DNA of 64,000 nucleotides from JBBWZH01 sp035544115. Its GTDB lineage: Bacteria > Actinomycetota > Actinomycetes > Mycobacteriales > CADCTP01. A program made the translations under genes and the position numbers. The notes beneath the pieces are model-generated. The model was not told the DNA's origin. It ran no database searches and was given only the letters and a program-made list of their open reading frames with translations. The stretch is from NCBI GenBank assembly GCA_963714145.1, contig OY970235.1, positions 2,170,001-2,234,000 of the forward strand. Reading direction: 5' to 3'. Shown here one piece after another: positions 34,429-42,457 of this stretch. Each line of letters begins with the position of its first letter. The stretch's first letter is position 1.

Positions 34429-35521
34429 GGCCCCGGCGCACGCTGCGGACCCGGCTCACCCTGCTCTACGCCGGGCCGTTCTTCCTGTCCGCCACCGTCC
34501 TGCTGGTGATCCCGATCCTGCGGACCAACCAGACCGAACCCGCCAGCGGGCCGGTCATCTTGGGCCCCGGCGGCCAGGCCGGCCCGGGCGACGCGACCGC
34601 GCACCGGGTGCTCGCCGCGTCCGCGATCGGGCTCGTCCGTGCTGATCGTGGTGTCGCTGCTGCTCGGCTGGCTCGATCGCCGGCCGGTTCCTGCGCCCGC
34701 TGCGCACCATCACCGCGACCGCCCGGGACATCTCCGCCAGCAACCTGCACCGCCGCCTCGGCCGGCCCGGCCGCGGCGACGAGTTCACCGAGCTGGCCGA
34801 GACCCTCGACGACCTGTTCGAGCGGCTGGAGGCGGCCGTTCGCGGTCGCAGCGGCACTTCGTCGCCAACGCCTCGCACGAACTGCGCACCCCGCTCACCG
34901 CGGAGCGGACCCTGCTGCAGGTGGCCCTCGCCGACCCGGACGCCACCGTGCGACACGCTGCGCGTCCGCCTGCCAGGAGGTGCTGGCGCTCGGGCGAGGC
35001 GCAGGAACGGCTCATCGACGCGCTGCTGACCCTGGCCAGCGGCGAGCAGGGCGTCGAGCAGCGGGAGCCGTTCGACCTCGGCCGCCATCGCCGGCGCCGT
35101 CGTGCTGGCCCGCGCCGAGGAGGCCCGGCACCGCGGCATCCAGGTCGAGGCCGCGCTCGCCGCCGCCCCGGCCGCCGGCGACCCGCAGCCTGGTCGAGAG
35201 CCTGGTGGCGAACCTGGTCGACAACGCGCTGCGGCACAACCTGCCCGGCGGCCGGGTCGAGATCACCACGTCGACCGCCGCCGGGCAGGCCCGCGTCGAC
35301 GGTGCGGAACACCGGGGCGGTGATCCCGCCGGACCAGGTCGAGCGGCTCTTCCAGCCCTTCCAGCGGCTCGGCCGGCCAGCGCGTCCGGCACACCGACGG
35401 CCACGGGCTCGGGCTGGCCATCGTCCGCGCCATCGCCGGCGCCCACGGCGCCACGCTCAACTCCCGCGCCCGCCCCGACGGCGGCCTGGACATCGACGTG
35501 AGCTTCCCGCCGGTCCGGTGA
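34425..35521 (+). pseudogene. Sensor histidine kinase (OmpR-type partner), frame broken by single-base insertions
   Basis: GTG 34425 opens VRPRRTLRTRLTLLYAGPFF with two membrane helices, a HAMP region (LRTITATARDISASNLHRRL), the phospho-acceptor FVANASHELRTPL, and ATPase boxes (VANLVDNALRHNLPGG and HGLGLAIVRAIA) ending in SFPPVR. About ten single-base insertions (near 34636, 34674, 34840, 34847, 34950, 34967, 34997, 35085, 35185, 35304 and 35372) break the frame. The domain order is complete once they are removed, so the gene was recently functional or the sequence is faulty here. Confidence 0.78.
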
Positions 35522-35627
35522 GCCGGCCCGGCCGCCGGCCGGCGCCGGATCCGTCCGGCGGTAACGCGGGCCGGGCGGCAGACCACGTACCGGGTGCAGG
35601 GCACACACGAGCGGGAGGGATCCGCAG

Positions 35628-36227
35628 GTGGGAACCAGCACCGAGGAAGGGTCGGGGGTGCGCCGGGTCGGCCGCGACCCGGCGGCGTTCGAGGAGTTCT
35701 ACCGCCGGCACGTGGGCGAGGTGCTCCGCTTCGTCACCCGGCGGGTCGACAGCCCGCATGACGCGGCGGACCTGACCGCGGAGGTCTTCCTCCGGGTCAT
35801 CGACGGGGCGGACCGGTACCGCGGCGGTCCCGGCGGTGCCCGGGGCTGGCTGTACGGCATCGCCCGCAACGTCGTCGCGTCGTCGCGGCGGGACTCCGCT
35901 CGGCAACGCGGCAACGAGACCCGCGTCGCCGGTCACCGGCTGCTCGACGGCGACGACTTCGTGCGGGTGGAGGAACAGATCGACGCGGCCCGCCGGGTCG
36001 CCGCGCTGGCCGACGAGCTGTCTGCGCTGCCCGAGGGCGAGCGAGCGGTCCTGGAGCTGGTCAGCTACGACGGGTTGACGGTCACCGAGGCGGCCGCCGC
36101 GCTCGGGATCCGACCCACCGCGGCCCGCGTCCGGCTGCACCGGGCGCGCCGCGCCGCCCAGCGTCTCGCCGCGCCGCCCGCCCTGGCCATCGTTCACGTC
36201 CGTCCCCAGCCGGAGGCCAAGTCATGA
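35628..36227 (+). CDS. ECF-type sigma factor
   Basis: 199 residues: region 2 (FEEFYRRHVGEVLRFVTRRV, DAADLTAEVFLRVI, GWLYGIARNVV) and region 4 (LPEGERAVLELVSYDGLTVTEAAAALGIRPTAARVRLHRARR). The GTG at 35628 follows GGGAGGGA with seven bases between. ATGA overlap couples it to the next gene. The pair repeats the arrangement at 3097-4565. Confidence 0.87.
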   Translation: MGTSTEEGSGVRRVGRDPAAFEEFYRRHVGEVLRFVTRRVDSPHDAADLTAEVFLRVIDGADRYRGGPGGARGWLYGIARNVVASSRRDSARQRGNETRVAGHRLLDGDDFVRVEEQIDAARRVAALADELSALPEGERAVLELVSYDGLTVTEAAAALGIRPTAARVRLHRARRAAQRLAAPPALAIVHVRPQPEAKS

Positions 36228-36868
36228 TCAAGTCCGGATCGCCGCAGCCACTCGGCAACTTCGAGGAACAACTGCTCGCTGAACTCTCCGCGGTCGTCGC
36301 CCAGCGCGCCGCCGACCCGGGCCCGGATCCGGCGCCCGCCGGCGGCCCGGCACCCGGCCGCCGGCGGGCGCGGCGGCGCCTGGTGCCGGCGACGCTGGCC
36401 GGTGCCGTCGGCGCCGCCGCCGTGGTCGCCGTCGTGCACATCGGCGGGGGCGCCCGCCCGGCGTACGCGGTGGACAAGCAGGCGGACGGCAGCGTCGTGA
36501 TCAGCCTGCGGGACACCCGCCGGCTGGACGGCCTGCCGGAACGCCTGGCCGAGGCCGGCCTGCCGGCGCTGGTGGTGCCGATCACGGCATCCTGCCCGCC
36601 GGTACGGCTGACCCCGCTCGCGCCGTCGATGTCCATGGACCTCGATCCGGTGCTGACCGCAAAGCCGGGAACGACGGTGCGCGTCCAGGTCCGCGGCACG
36701 ATTCCGGCCGGCCAGATCCTGGTGTTCGGAGTGGCTGATGCCGCCGCGGTCGCCGCCGCGGACGGCTGGGTGGTCCTGGTCGACGGCGGGTTCACCACCC
36801 ACCCACCGACCTGCCTGCCGGTGCGGAAGTTCCCGCCGGGCCGGGTGGGGGCGCCGCCGGGCAAGTGA
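36224..36868 (+). CDS. Membrane-anchored protein coupled to sigma factor
   Basis: 214 residues with a charged cytoplasmic N-terminus (about 1-52, containing NFEEQLLAELSAVVAQRAAD, a typical start of such partner proteins), one transmembrane helix (about 53-72, LVPATLAGAVGAAAVVAVV) and an extracellular domain with two Cys residues. The proposed role in controlling the sigma factor rests on coupling and topology only; no zinc anti-sigma motif is present. Confidence 0.68.
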   Translation: MIKSGSPQPLGNFEEQLLAELSAVVAQRAADPGPDPAPAGGPAPGRRRARRRLVPATLAGAVGAAAVVAVVHIGGGARPAYAVDKQADGSVVISLRDTRRLDGLPERLAEAGLPALVVPITASCPPVRLTPLAPSMSMDLDPVLTAKPGTTVRVQVRGTIPAGQILVFGVADAAAVAAADGWVVLVDGGFTTHPPTCLPVRKFPPGRVGAPPGK

Positions 36869-36994
36869 CCTGAGCCGCAGCCAGCTCACCGGCACTCCGT
36901 CCGGCCGACCCGGCCCGGCGTCCCGACCAGTCGGCCCCTGCCCCGGCGGGGGCCGGCCTGGTGCCGCGGTCGGGCGTGGCCCGAGCGCCTCCGG

Positions 36995-37897
36995 TCAGGC
37001 CGGCCGCAGCGTGACCAGCAGGGCCGGGTGGTCGGTGTAGCGCATGCCGATCCGGCGGGTCGACCCGACGGTGTGGTCGGCGGTGGCCAGGACGTGTTGG
37101 ACGGCGCCGTCGCCGGTGTTGCGCCAGCCGGCCGGGATGCAGTCGCCGGTGTTGGGCCGGCCACGGTCGGTGAGGTTGAGGTCACCGCCGACCACGGTCG
37201 GGTGGTAGCCGCCGAGCCGGGCCCGGGTGTCCGGGATGGCGGTGTGCATCAGGTACCGGCACTGGGTCAGCGCCCGGTCGTGGTCGAACGCGGACAGGTG
37301 CGTGGCGCAGACGTAGTAGCTGCCGGTCGCGTAGAGGCACTCCCAGACCCGGCGCTCGCCGTGGTGGCCGTCCTGGCCCGGGTACTCCCCGCCGCGGGAG
37401 ACCGCGCCGGGCGAGCCGGCCGGGCGGTGGATGAGGATGCCGATGCCGTACTGGTCGCCGTTCACGCAGGACGAGAGCGAGTCGTCCCGGTCGTGGACGG
37501 GCTGGAACTGCCAGTAGGTGACGTCGCCGGGAAAGGCCCGCCGCATCCCGGCCGCGAGCGCGCTGAGGTCGTGCCGGCAGATCTCGTCCACCGTGACCGC
37601 GTCCGGGCGGGTCGTCGTGATGACCGCGGCCGCCTCCGGCACCGCCCGCCCGCCCTGGTAGCAGCCGGCCATACCGCTGTTGCACAGGTTCAGCTGCAGC
37701 ACCGACATCCCGGCCCGGGCCGGGCCGCCCGGCACCGGGGTGGTCCCGGCCGGCAGCGAGGCGGCCGGCGCCGAGGGCGGCGGCGGTGGCAGCAGGGTGA
37801 TCGACCCGGAGGCGGCCGGCAGCGGCGCGGCCGGGCCGGTGGCGACCACGACCACGAGCGCACCGACCAGTACCCAGCCGGCCCGTCGAACACCCAC
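36995..37897 (-). CDS. Secreted endonuclease/exonuclease/phosphatase-fold protein
   Basis: 300 residues: a signal peptide (about 1-28), a Pro/Ser-rich linker, then an EEP domain with LQLNLCNSGMAGC, the metal Glu in VTVDEICRHD, YVCATHLSAFDHD (catalytic His), GGDLNLTDRG and the terminal YTDHPALLV. Six or more Cys residues suggest disulfides outside the cell. It could hydrolyse phosphodiesters or phospholipid head groups. GTG 37897 is preferred because GAGGT stands five bases before it; an ATG at 37909 overlaps that site. Confidence 0.83.
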   Translation of the reverse strand: MGVRRAGWVLVGALVVVVATGPAAPLPAASGSITLLPPPPPSAPAASLPAGTTPVPGGPARAGMSVLQLNLCNSGMAGCYQGGRAVPEAAAVITTTRPDAVTVDEICRHDLSALAAGMRRAFPGDVTYWQFQPVHDRDDSLSSCVNGDQYGIGILIHRPAGSPGAVSRGGEYPGQDGHHGERRVWECLYATGSYYVCATHLSAFDHDRALTQCRYLMHTAIPDTRARLGGYHPTVVGGDLNLTDRGRPNTGDCIPAGWRNTGDGAVQHVLATADHTVGSTRRIGMRYTDHPALLVTLRPA

Positions 37898-37907
37898 GGC
37901 GCACCTC

Positions 37908-37944
37908 ATCTCGGTGGCACTCCGGATCTCGGTGGCATTCCGGC
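37908..37944. repeat. 18-base tandem duplication upstream of the EEP gene
   Basis: ATCTCGGTGGCACTCCGG is followed directly by ATCTCGGTGGCATTCCGG in the leader of the minus-strand EEP gene. Function unknown; possibly a duplicated regulator site. Confidence 0.6.
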
Positions 37945-38071
37945 GGCGTCCGACGGCACCGCGCCGGCTCCATCAGAGCACACCAACCTGGACGTCACCT
38001 CCCGGCCGCCACCACACCCGGGCCCGCCGGCCGGTCGGGGCGCGACAGGGTTGTCCCGGACGCCGGCCGCG

Positions 38072-39115
38072 CTACCCGGCCGGACGCTCCGGCCCTGCGC
38101 CGGTGGTGACCGGCCCGAGGATGGCCTCGACCTGCGCGCTTTCCGGGCCGGTGCCGGGGTTGCGGCGGCACCAGTCCAGGGCGGTGCGGTGTGCGACCGG
38201 GTCCCGGTGGTCGGGGTCGGCGCCGCGGGCGATGAGGTGCCGGACGCTGGCGACGCGGCCGTTCATCGCCGCCAGCCGCAGCGCCTGCCGGCCCCACCGG
38301 GTGTCGGTGGCGTCGATGGGCGTGCCGGCGTCGAGGAGCTGGTCGATGACGGCGAGCCGCTGGTGGTCGGCGGCCATCACCAGCGCCCGGACCCGGTCCT
38401 GCACCGGGGTATCCGGCTGTAGCCAGCCGGTGACGGCGCCGACCGCGGCGGCGTCGGTGAGGTTGTCGATCCGCGCGCCGGCGCCGGCCAACAGGTCGAC
38501 GACGGCGGTCATCCCGAACACCGCCGCGTGCCGCAGCGCGGTGCCGCCCGGGACGCCGCCCGCGTCCGGCGCGGCGGTCGCGTCGAGGTCCGCGCCCGCG
38601 GCGATCAGCACCGCCGCGACCTCGGCGTCGCCGTAGCTGGCCGCGGTGATCAGCGGGGTCTCCCGGTCCTCGGGCCGCCCGTCGACCGGGGCGCCGGCGG
38701 CCAGCAGCGCTCGCGCCATCGCCGCGGTGCCGGGCACATCGCGCCATGCCCGGCCGGTGGTGTCGTAGCGGAGCATCGCCACGTAGCCGAGCGGGGTGGC
38801 GCCTTTCGGCTGGTCCCGCCAGTGGTCCATCAGCTCGGTGGCCGACCCGGGGTGAGCGGCCAGGAACGCGGTCAGCCGGTCGGCGTCGCCCCGGCTGAGG
38901 ATCTCCCGCCGCTCCACCTCCACCTTGAGCCGGGCCCAGCCGGCGAACCCGTAGCCCCGGGCGACGGCCAGCTGCGCGGTGGCCAGCGTCGGCCGCGTCG
39001 ACAGGGCCAGCAGCGCGGCCCGGGCATCGGACTCGCCGCGGCCGGCGGCGTGCCACAGGTCCTTGGCCTGATGACGCAGCTGGTCGAGGTTGGCGTGCGC
39101 AGGAAGAGCGGGCAT
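38072..39115 (-). CDS. Ankyrin-repeat protein
   Basis: 347 residues. An N-terminal helical region (LDQLRHQAKDLWHAAGRGES, then LAVARGYGFAGWARLKVEVE, a known companion of bacterial ankyrin proteins) is followed by about five ankyrin repeats such as ETPLITAASYGDAEVAAVLI, GTALRHAAVFGMTAVVDLLA and QALRLAAMNGRVASVRHLIA. The role is presumably protein binding in the cytoplasm. ATG 39115 has AAGGAG five bases upstream. Its neighbours give no clue to a partner. Confidence 0.88.
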   Translation of the reverse strand: MPALPAHANLDQLRHQAKDLWHAAGRGESDARAALLALSTRPTLATAQLAVARGYGFAGWARLKVEVERREILSRGDADRLTAFLAAHPGSATELMDHWRDQPKGATPLGYVAMLRYDTTGRAWRDVPGTAAMARALLAAGAPVDGRPEDRETPLITAASYGDAEVAAVLIAAGADLDATAAPDAGGVPGGTALRHAAVFGMTAVVDLLAGAGARIDNLTDAAAVGAVTGWLQPDTPVQDRVRALVMAADHQRLAVIDQLLDAGTPIDATDTRWGRQALRLAAMNGRVASVRHLIARGADPDHRDPVAHRTALDWCRRNPGTGPESAQVEAILGPVTTGAGPERPAG

Positions 39116-39329
39116 GACGTCTCCTTCGGCACCGGCGGCCCGCGTGCCAGCTCGAAAGAGATCGCCCACAGCTCGGCTGCGCTCGACACCAGAGGTGGAC
39201 TCGGTCCTTCCCGCGGACCCGGCGGCGCCCTCTCACGCCGCCCGCATGCTAACCCACCGCAGCGGCCCGAACCCGACGCCGCCGGTGCGCACCGGAAATC
39301 GGTGGTCCTGGTGCCGGCCTCGCGGCAGG

Positions 39330-39755
39330 ATGCCGGCCGTGACGGCTCGCATCTCGCATACGACGTTCGACGCGGTGGACGCCTACGCGCAGTCGGTGTT
39401 CTGGGCCCGGGTCCTGGGCTTCGCCGAGGACCCGGACGACCCCAACCTGGCTGGGCACGATGAGTGCATGATCTTCTCCCCGGACGGTACGCAGCGGATC
39501 CTGTTCATCGAGGTCCCCGACCGCAAGCAGGTCAAGAACCGGCTCCACCTCGACCTGATGCCGGCCGCCGGCAGCCGCGACGAGGAACTCGCCCGCCTGC
39601 TGGACCTCGGCGCGAGCGTCGTACATGATCTCCGCCGCCCGGACGGCCCGGGCTGGGTGGTCCTCGGCGACCCCGAGGGCAACGAGTTCTGCATCCTGCG
39701 CAGCGACGCCGAACGCGCCGCCGACGTACCCGCCGCCGGCACCGCCCAGGCCTGA
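39330..39755 (+). CDS. VOC-family (glyoxalase-like) protein
   Basis: About 141 residues with two beta-alpha-beta-beta-beta modules: RISHTTFDAVDAYAQSVFWARVLGF and LHLDLMPAAGSRDEELARLL, then VVLGDPEGNEFCIL. Metal-binding positions are His in the first module, His in HLDLM and Glu in GNEF. The reaction is unknown; it could be a dioxygenase, a lyase or a binding protein for a toxic compound. ATG 39330 and GTG 39339 are both possible starts; AGGA lies eight bases before the GTG. Confidence 0.85.
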   Translation: MPAVTARISHTTFDAVDAYAQSVFWARVLGFAEDPDDPNLAGHDECMIFSPDGTQRILFIEVPDRKQVKNRLHLDLMPAAGSRDEELARLLDLGASVVHDLRRPDGPGWVVLGDPEGNEFCILRSDAERAADVPAAGTAQA

Positions 39756-39866
39756 CCGCCGCCGCCCCGACCGCGCGCTACCCGGCAGCGGCGGATCCCG
39801 GCGACGGCGCGACCATCGGTGGGTGCCGGTCGCCCCGCGGGCCGGGCGGTACGTAGGGTGCGCAGG

Positions 39867-41171
39867 GTGAGCGGAACCCGGGAAGCGTCGGCCGGCGCCG
39901 GTCAGCCGCCGCTGACGGATGCCGAACGGGGGTTCGGTGCGCTGCTCGAGCAGTCGCACCTGGCCGCGCCGCACGAGCTGCCCGAGTTCATCACCCGGCA
40001 CGCGCGCCCCCTGGGCGTGGTCGAAGCGACGCCCTACCTGGCCGATCTCCAGCAGCACGTGCTGGTGCCGTTCCTGCCCAGCGGCGGCCCCGAGGTCGGC
40101 CGCCAGGTCGAACCACTGGACGTGGAGTCCACTCTGGCCGGGCGGGCGTACCAGCAGATCGAGGTGCTGACGCAGGAGGCGGCCGGCGGCCGGGTGCGGG
40201 TGTGGATGCCGCTGCTGGACGGCGCCGAGCGTCTCGGTGTGCTCGAGTTCGTCATCCCCGACCACCTCGCGGCGGACGTGCCGAACGGCCTGTTCGGTGC
40301 CCGGCTGCACCATTTCGCCACGCTGGTCGCCGAGCTGATCATGACCAAGACCATGTACGGGGACACCATCGTCCGGCTGCGCCGGCGGGCCGAGATGGGC
40401 CTTGCCGCCGAGATGCAGTGGACGACCCTGCCGCCGCTGACGTTCTCCGGCCGGGAGGTCACCATCGCCGCGGCGTTGGAGCCGGCGTACGAGGTGGCCG
40501 GCGACACGGTCGACTACGCCGTCGACGCCGGCGTGGCCCGGGCCGCGGTCTTCGACGGGATGGGGCACGGGCTGCGCAGCGCGCAGCTGGCCACGCTCGC
40601 GGTCGCGGCGTACCGCAACTGCCGCCGCGCCGACCGGTCGCTGCCCGAGACCGCCATCCGGATCTCCGGCACGCTGGCCGAGGCGTTCGCCGGTACCGCC
40701 TTCAGCACCGCGGTGCTGGCCGAACTGGACACCGGGACCGGCGTCCTGACCTGGGTGAACGCCGGGCATCCGGAGCCACTGCTACTGCGCGAAGGCAAGC
40801 TGGTCGGCTCCCTGCACACCCGACCGATGCTGCCGCTGGGGATGCGGATCAGCGGCCGCCCACCGGACACCGACATCATGGTGGGCCGGGAGCAGTTGCA
40901 ACCCGACGACCGGGTGCTGCTCTACACCGACGGCGTCACCGAGGCCCGGTCGCCCACCGGTGACTTCTTCGGCGAGCGCGCCCTGGCCGACCTGCTCGTC
41001 CGCAACCTGGCCGCCGGACTGCCCACCGCCGAGACCATGCGCCGCCTCGTCCGGGCCCTGCTCGACCACCAGCAGGGCCAGCTCACCGACGACGCCACCA
41101 TGCTGTTGCTCGAATGGCGCAGCGACAACACCGCGGCCTCGGTCCCGGGAGTCCCGGGGGTCCCGGGGTAG
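39867..41171 (+). CDS. SpoIIE-type PP2C protein phosphatase
   Basis: About 434 residues: an N-terminal GAF-like sensor region (about 30-190; HARPLGVVEATPYLADLQQH, VWMPLLDGAERLGVLEFVI) and a C-terminal SpoIIE phosphatase domain with the metal motifs VAGDTVDYAV, VFDGMGHG (two Asp) and LYTDGVTEAR, ending in LTDDATMLLLEW. It dephosphorylates anti-anti-sigma (STAS) proteins in stress or developmental control. No anti-sigma kinase or STAS gene is nearby. GTG 39867 is preferred; a GTG at 39858 is in frame. The last residues PGVPGVPG come from a nine-base repeat. Confidence 0.88.
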   Translation: MSGTREASAGAGQPPLTDAERGFGALLEQSHLAAPHELPEFITRHARPLGVVEATPYLADLQQHVLVPFLPSGGPEVGRQVEPLDVESTLAGRAYQQIEVLTQEAAGGRVRVWMPLLDGAERLGVLEFVIPDHLAADVPNGLFGARLHHFATLVAELIMTKTMYGDTIVRLRRRAEMGLAAEMQWTTLPPLTFSGREVTIAAALEPAYEVAGDTVDYAVDAGVARAAVFDGMGHGLRSAQLATLAVAAYRNCRRADRSLPETAIRISGTLAEAFAGTAFSTAVLAELDTGTGVLTWVNAGHPEPLLLREGKLVGSLHTRPMLPLGMRISGRPPDTDIMVGREQLQPDDRVLLYTDGVTEARSPTGDFFGERALADLLVRNLAAGLPTAETMRRLVRALLDHQQGQLTDDATMLLLEWRSDNTAASVPGVPGVPG

Positions 41172-41204
41172 CGGCGCGCCGGCCACGGCCGGCAGCGCCC
41201 ATGA

Positions 41205-41393
41205 CTACCGGTCGGCGCCGATGTGGCGGAGGGTCAGCCGCAGGTTGTCGGCGAGTGGGTTGACCGCGTCGACGATCAGCGTGTCGCCGCTCAGTGGCGG
41301 GAACTCCTGCCGCATGCGCTCGACGTGGTCCCAGTCGATCTCGTGCCAGCCCGGGATTCCGCGCCGCCGGCCGGTGACCCGGCGCCGGTGCAC
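41205..41393 (-). pseudogene. C-terminal fragment of a P-loop kinase-like protein
   Basis: Sixty codons in good actinobacterial frame read GIPGWHEIDWDHVERMRQEF and end in DNLRLTLRHIGADR. This resembles the C-terminal end of AAA/adenylylsulfate-kinase-like nucleoside kinases. No Walker A region is present upstream; bases 41394-41440 read only in other frames. I take it as a truncated remnant next to the following gene. The family assignment is tentative. Confidence 0.4.
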
Positions 41394-41443
41394 CCGCGCC
41401 TGTCCACCAGCCCGGCCCCCTCCCGCACCAGGTCAACCTTGGG

Positions 41444-42244
41444 TCAGCTCAGCCGGAACGTGGTGAGGATCTTCGAGATGGCCGGGAGCATGAACCGCCA
41501 GTCGTCCTCGGTCGATCCGCCGTCGCGGATGACGTTGTGCTCGACGCGGCAGTGGATCAGGTAGATCCGGCCGGCCGGGGTGCGGACCGCCCGGACCACG
41601 GTGTGGTAATGGATCACCTGCGCCTCGTGGCGGTCGGCGAACTCCAGGTCGGCCACGTCGGCGGCGCCGGGCAGCCGCGGCCGCCCGGCCAGCCGGATGC
41701 GTTGGTAGAAGCGGTAGCCGCTGTCGTGGCTGCGGGTCCGCTCGTAGGCGGTGAGTGCCGCGGTGGCGGTGCGCGCGGTCGAGCGCTGGGCGGAGACCTC
41801 GATGAACGCCAGCCGGACGCCGGGCTGGGTGAACGGCGTCGACCACATGTCGCCCTGGGAGTCATTGCCGATCTCGTGGGTGACCCACCAGTCCGCCGGT
41901 ATCGCGATCCAGTAGCCCGCGTTCCCGTGGTAGAGCTTGAAGCCGGCTGGAACCGGCGGCGGTTGCGGCCGGGGTGACGGCGGCGGCCCGGTCGGCGTCG
42001 GCCCGCCGGTCGGAGCCCCCGGGGTGCTGGGCTCGGGCGGCTGCACCGTGCCCAGATGCAGGGCCGGGCTGGCGGCGCCGGCCACGACCGTCGGCACCTG
42101 GCTCCGCACGACCGTCGCCGCGAGCGCGCCCACGCCGAGGATGAGCACGACCACTATCGCCGGCCAGCGCCGCGCCCTAGCTAGCCGGGCCGGCGGCGCA
42201 CCCGGCACCACGGAACCGGGGCCTACCGACCCGGCCGACGTCAT
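41444..42244 (-). CDS. Membrane-anchored hypothetical protein with Pro-rich linker
   Basis: 266 residues: a short cytoplasmic N-terminus, one transmembrane helix (about 30-50, WPAIVVVLILGVGALAATVV), a Pro/Thr-rich linker (about 70-105) and an extracellular domain (GFKLYHGNAGYWIAIPADWW, LAFIEVSAQRSTAR, VRTPAGRIYLIHCRVEHNVI). The domain is of a type often found C-terminal to actinobacterial serine/threonine kinases and their orphans. ATG 42244 is chosen; a GTG at 42274 is also possible. Function unknown. Confidence 0.72.
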   Translation of the reverse strand: MTSAGSVGPGSVVPGAPPARLARARRWPAIVVVLILGVGALAATVVRSQVPTVVAGAASPALHLGTVQPPEPSTPGAPTGGPTPTGPPPSPRPQPPPVPAGFKLYHGNAGYWIAIPADWWVTHEIGNDSQGDMWSTPFTQPGVRLAFIEVSAQRSTARTATAALTAYERTRSHDSGYRFYQRIRLAGRPRLPGAADVADLEFADRHEAQVIHYHTVVRAVRTPAGRIYLIHCRVEHNVIRDGGSTEDDWRFMLPAISKILTTFRLS

Positions 42245-42457
42245 CCCAGACCCGGGCCGGTGCTCCGACACGAACAGAGCATAGCCAACCAAACACGCCC
42301 AGGGCTGGCCAGCCGGCCCGACTACCACCTCCGGGGCAGGCCCTCGCGCTTGGGCGGCCCGGCCCGCGGCGGCGCGCAGTTGCGGGTCGGTGGTCAGGTC
42401 GGCCGGCCCAGGTCAGCGGTGGCCTCCCGGCGCCGCGGGGCCGACGGGCGGGAATGA

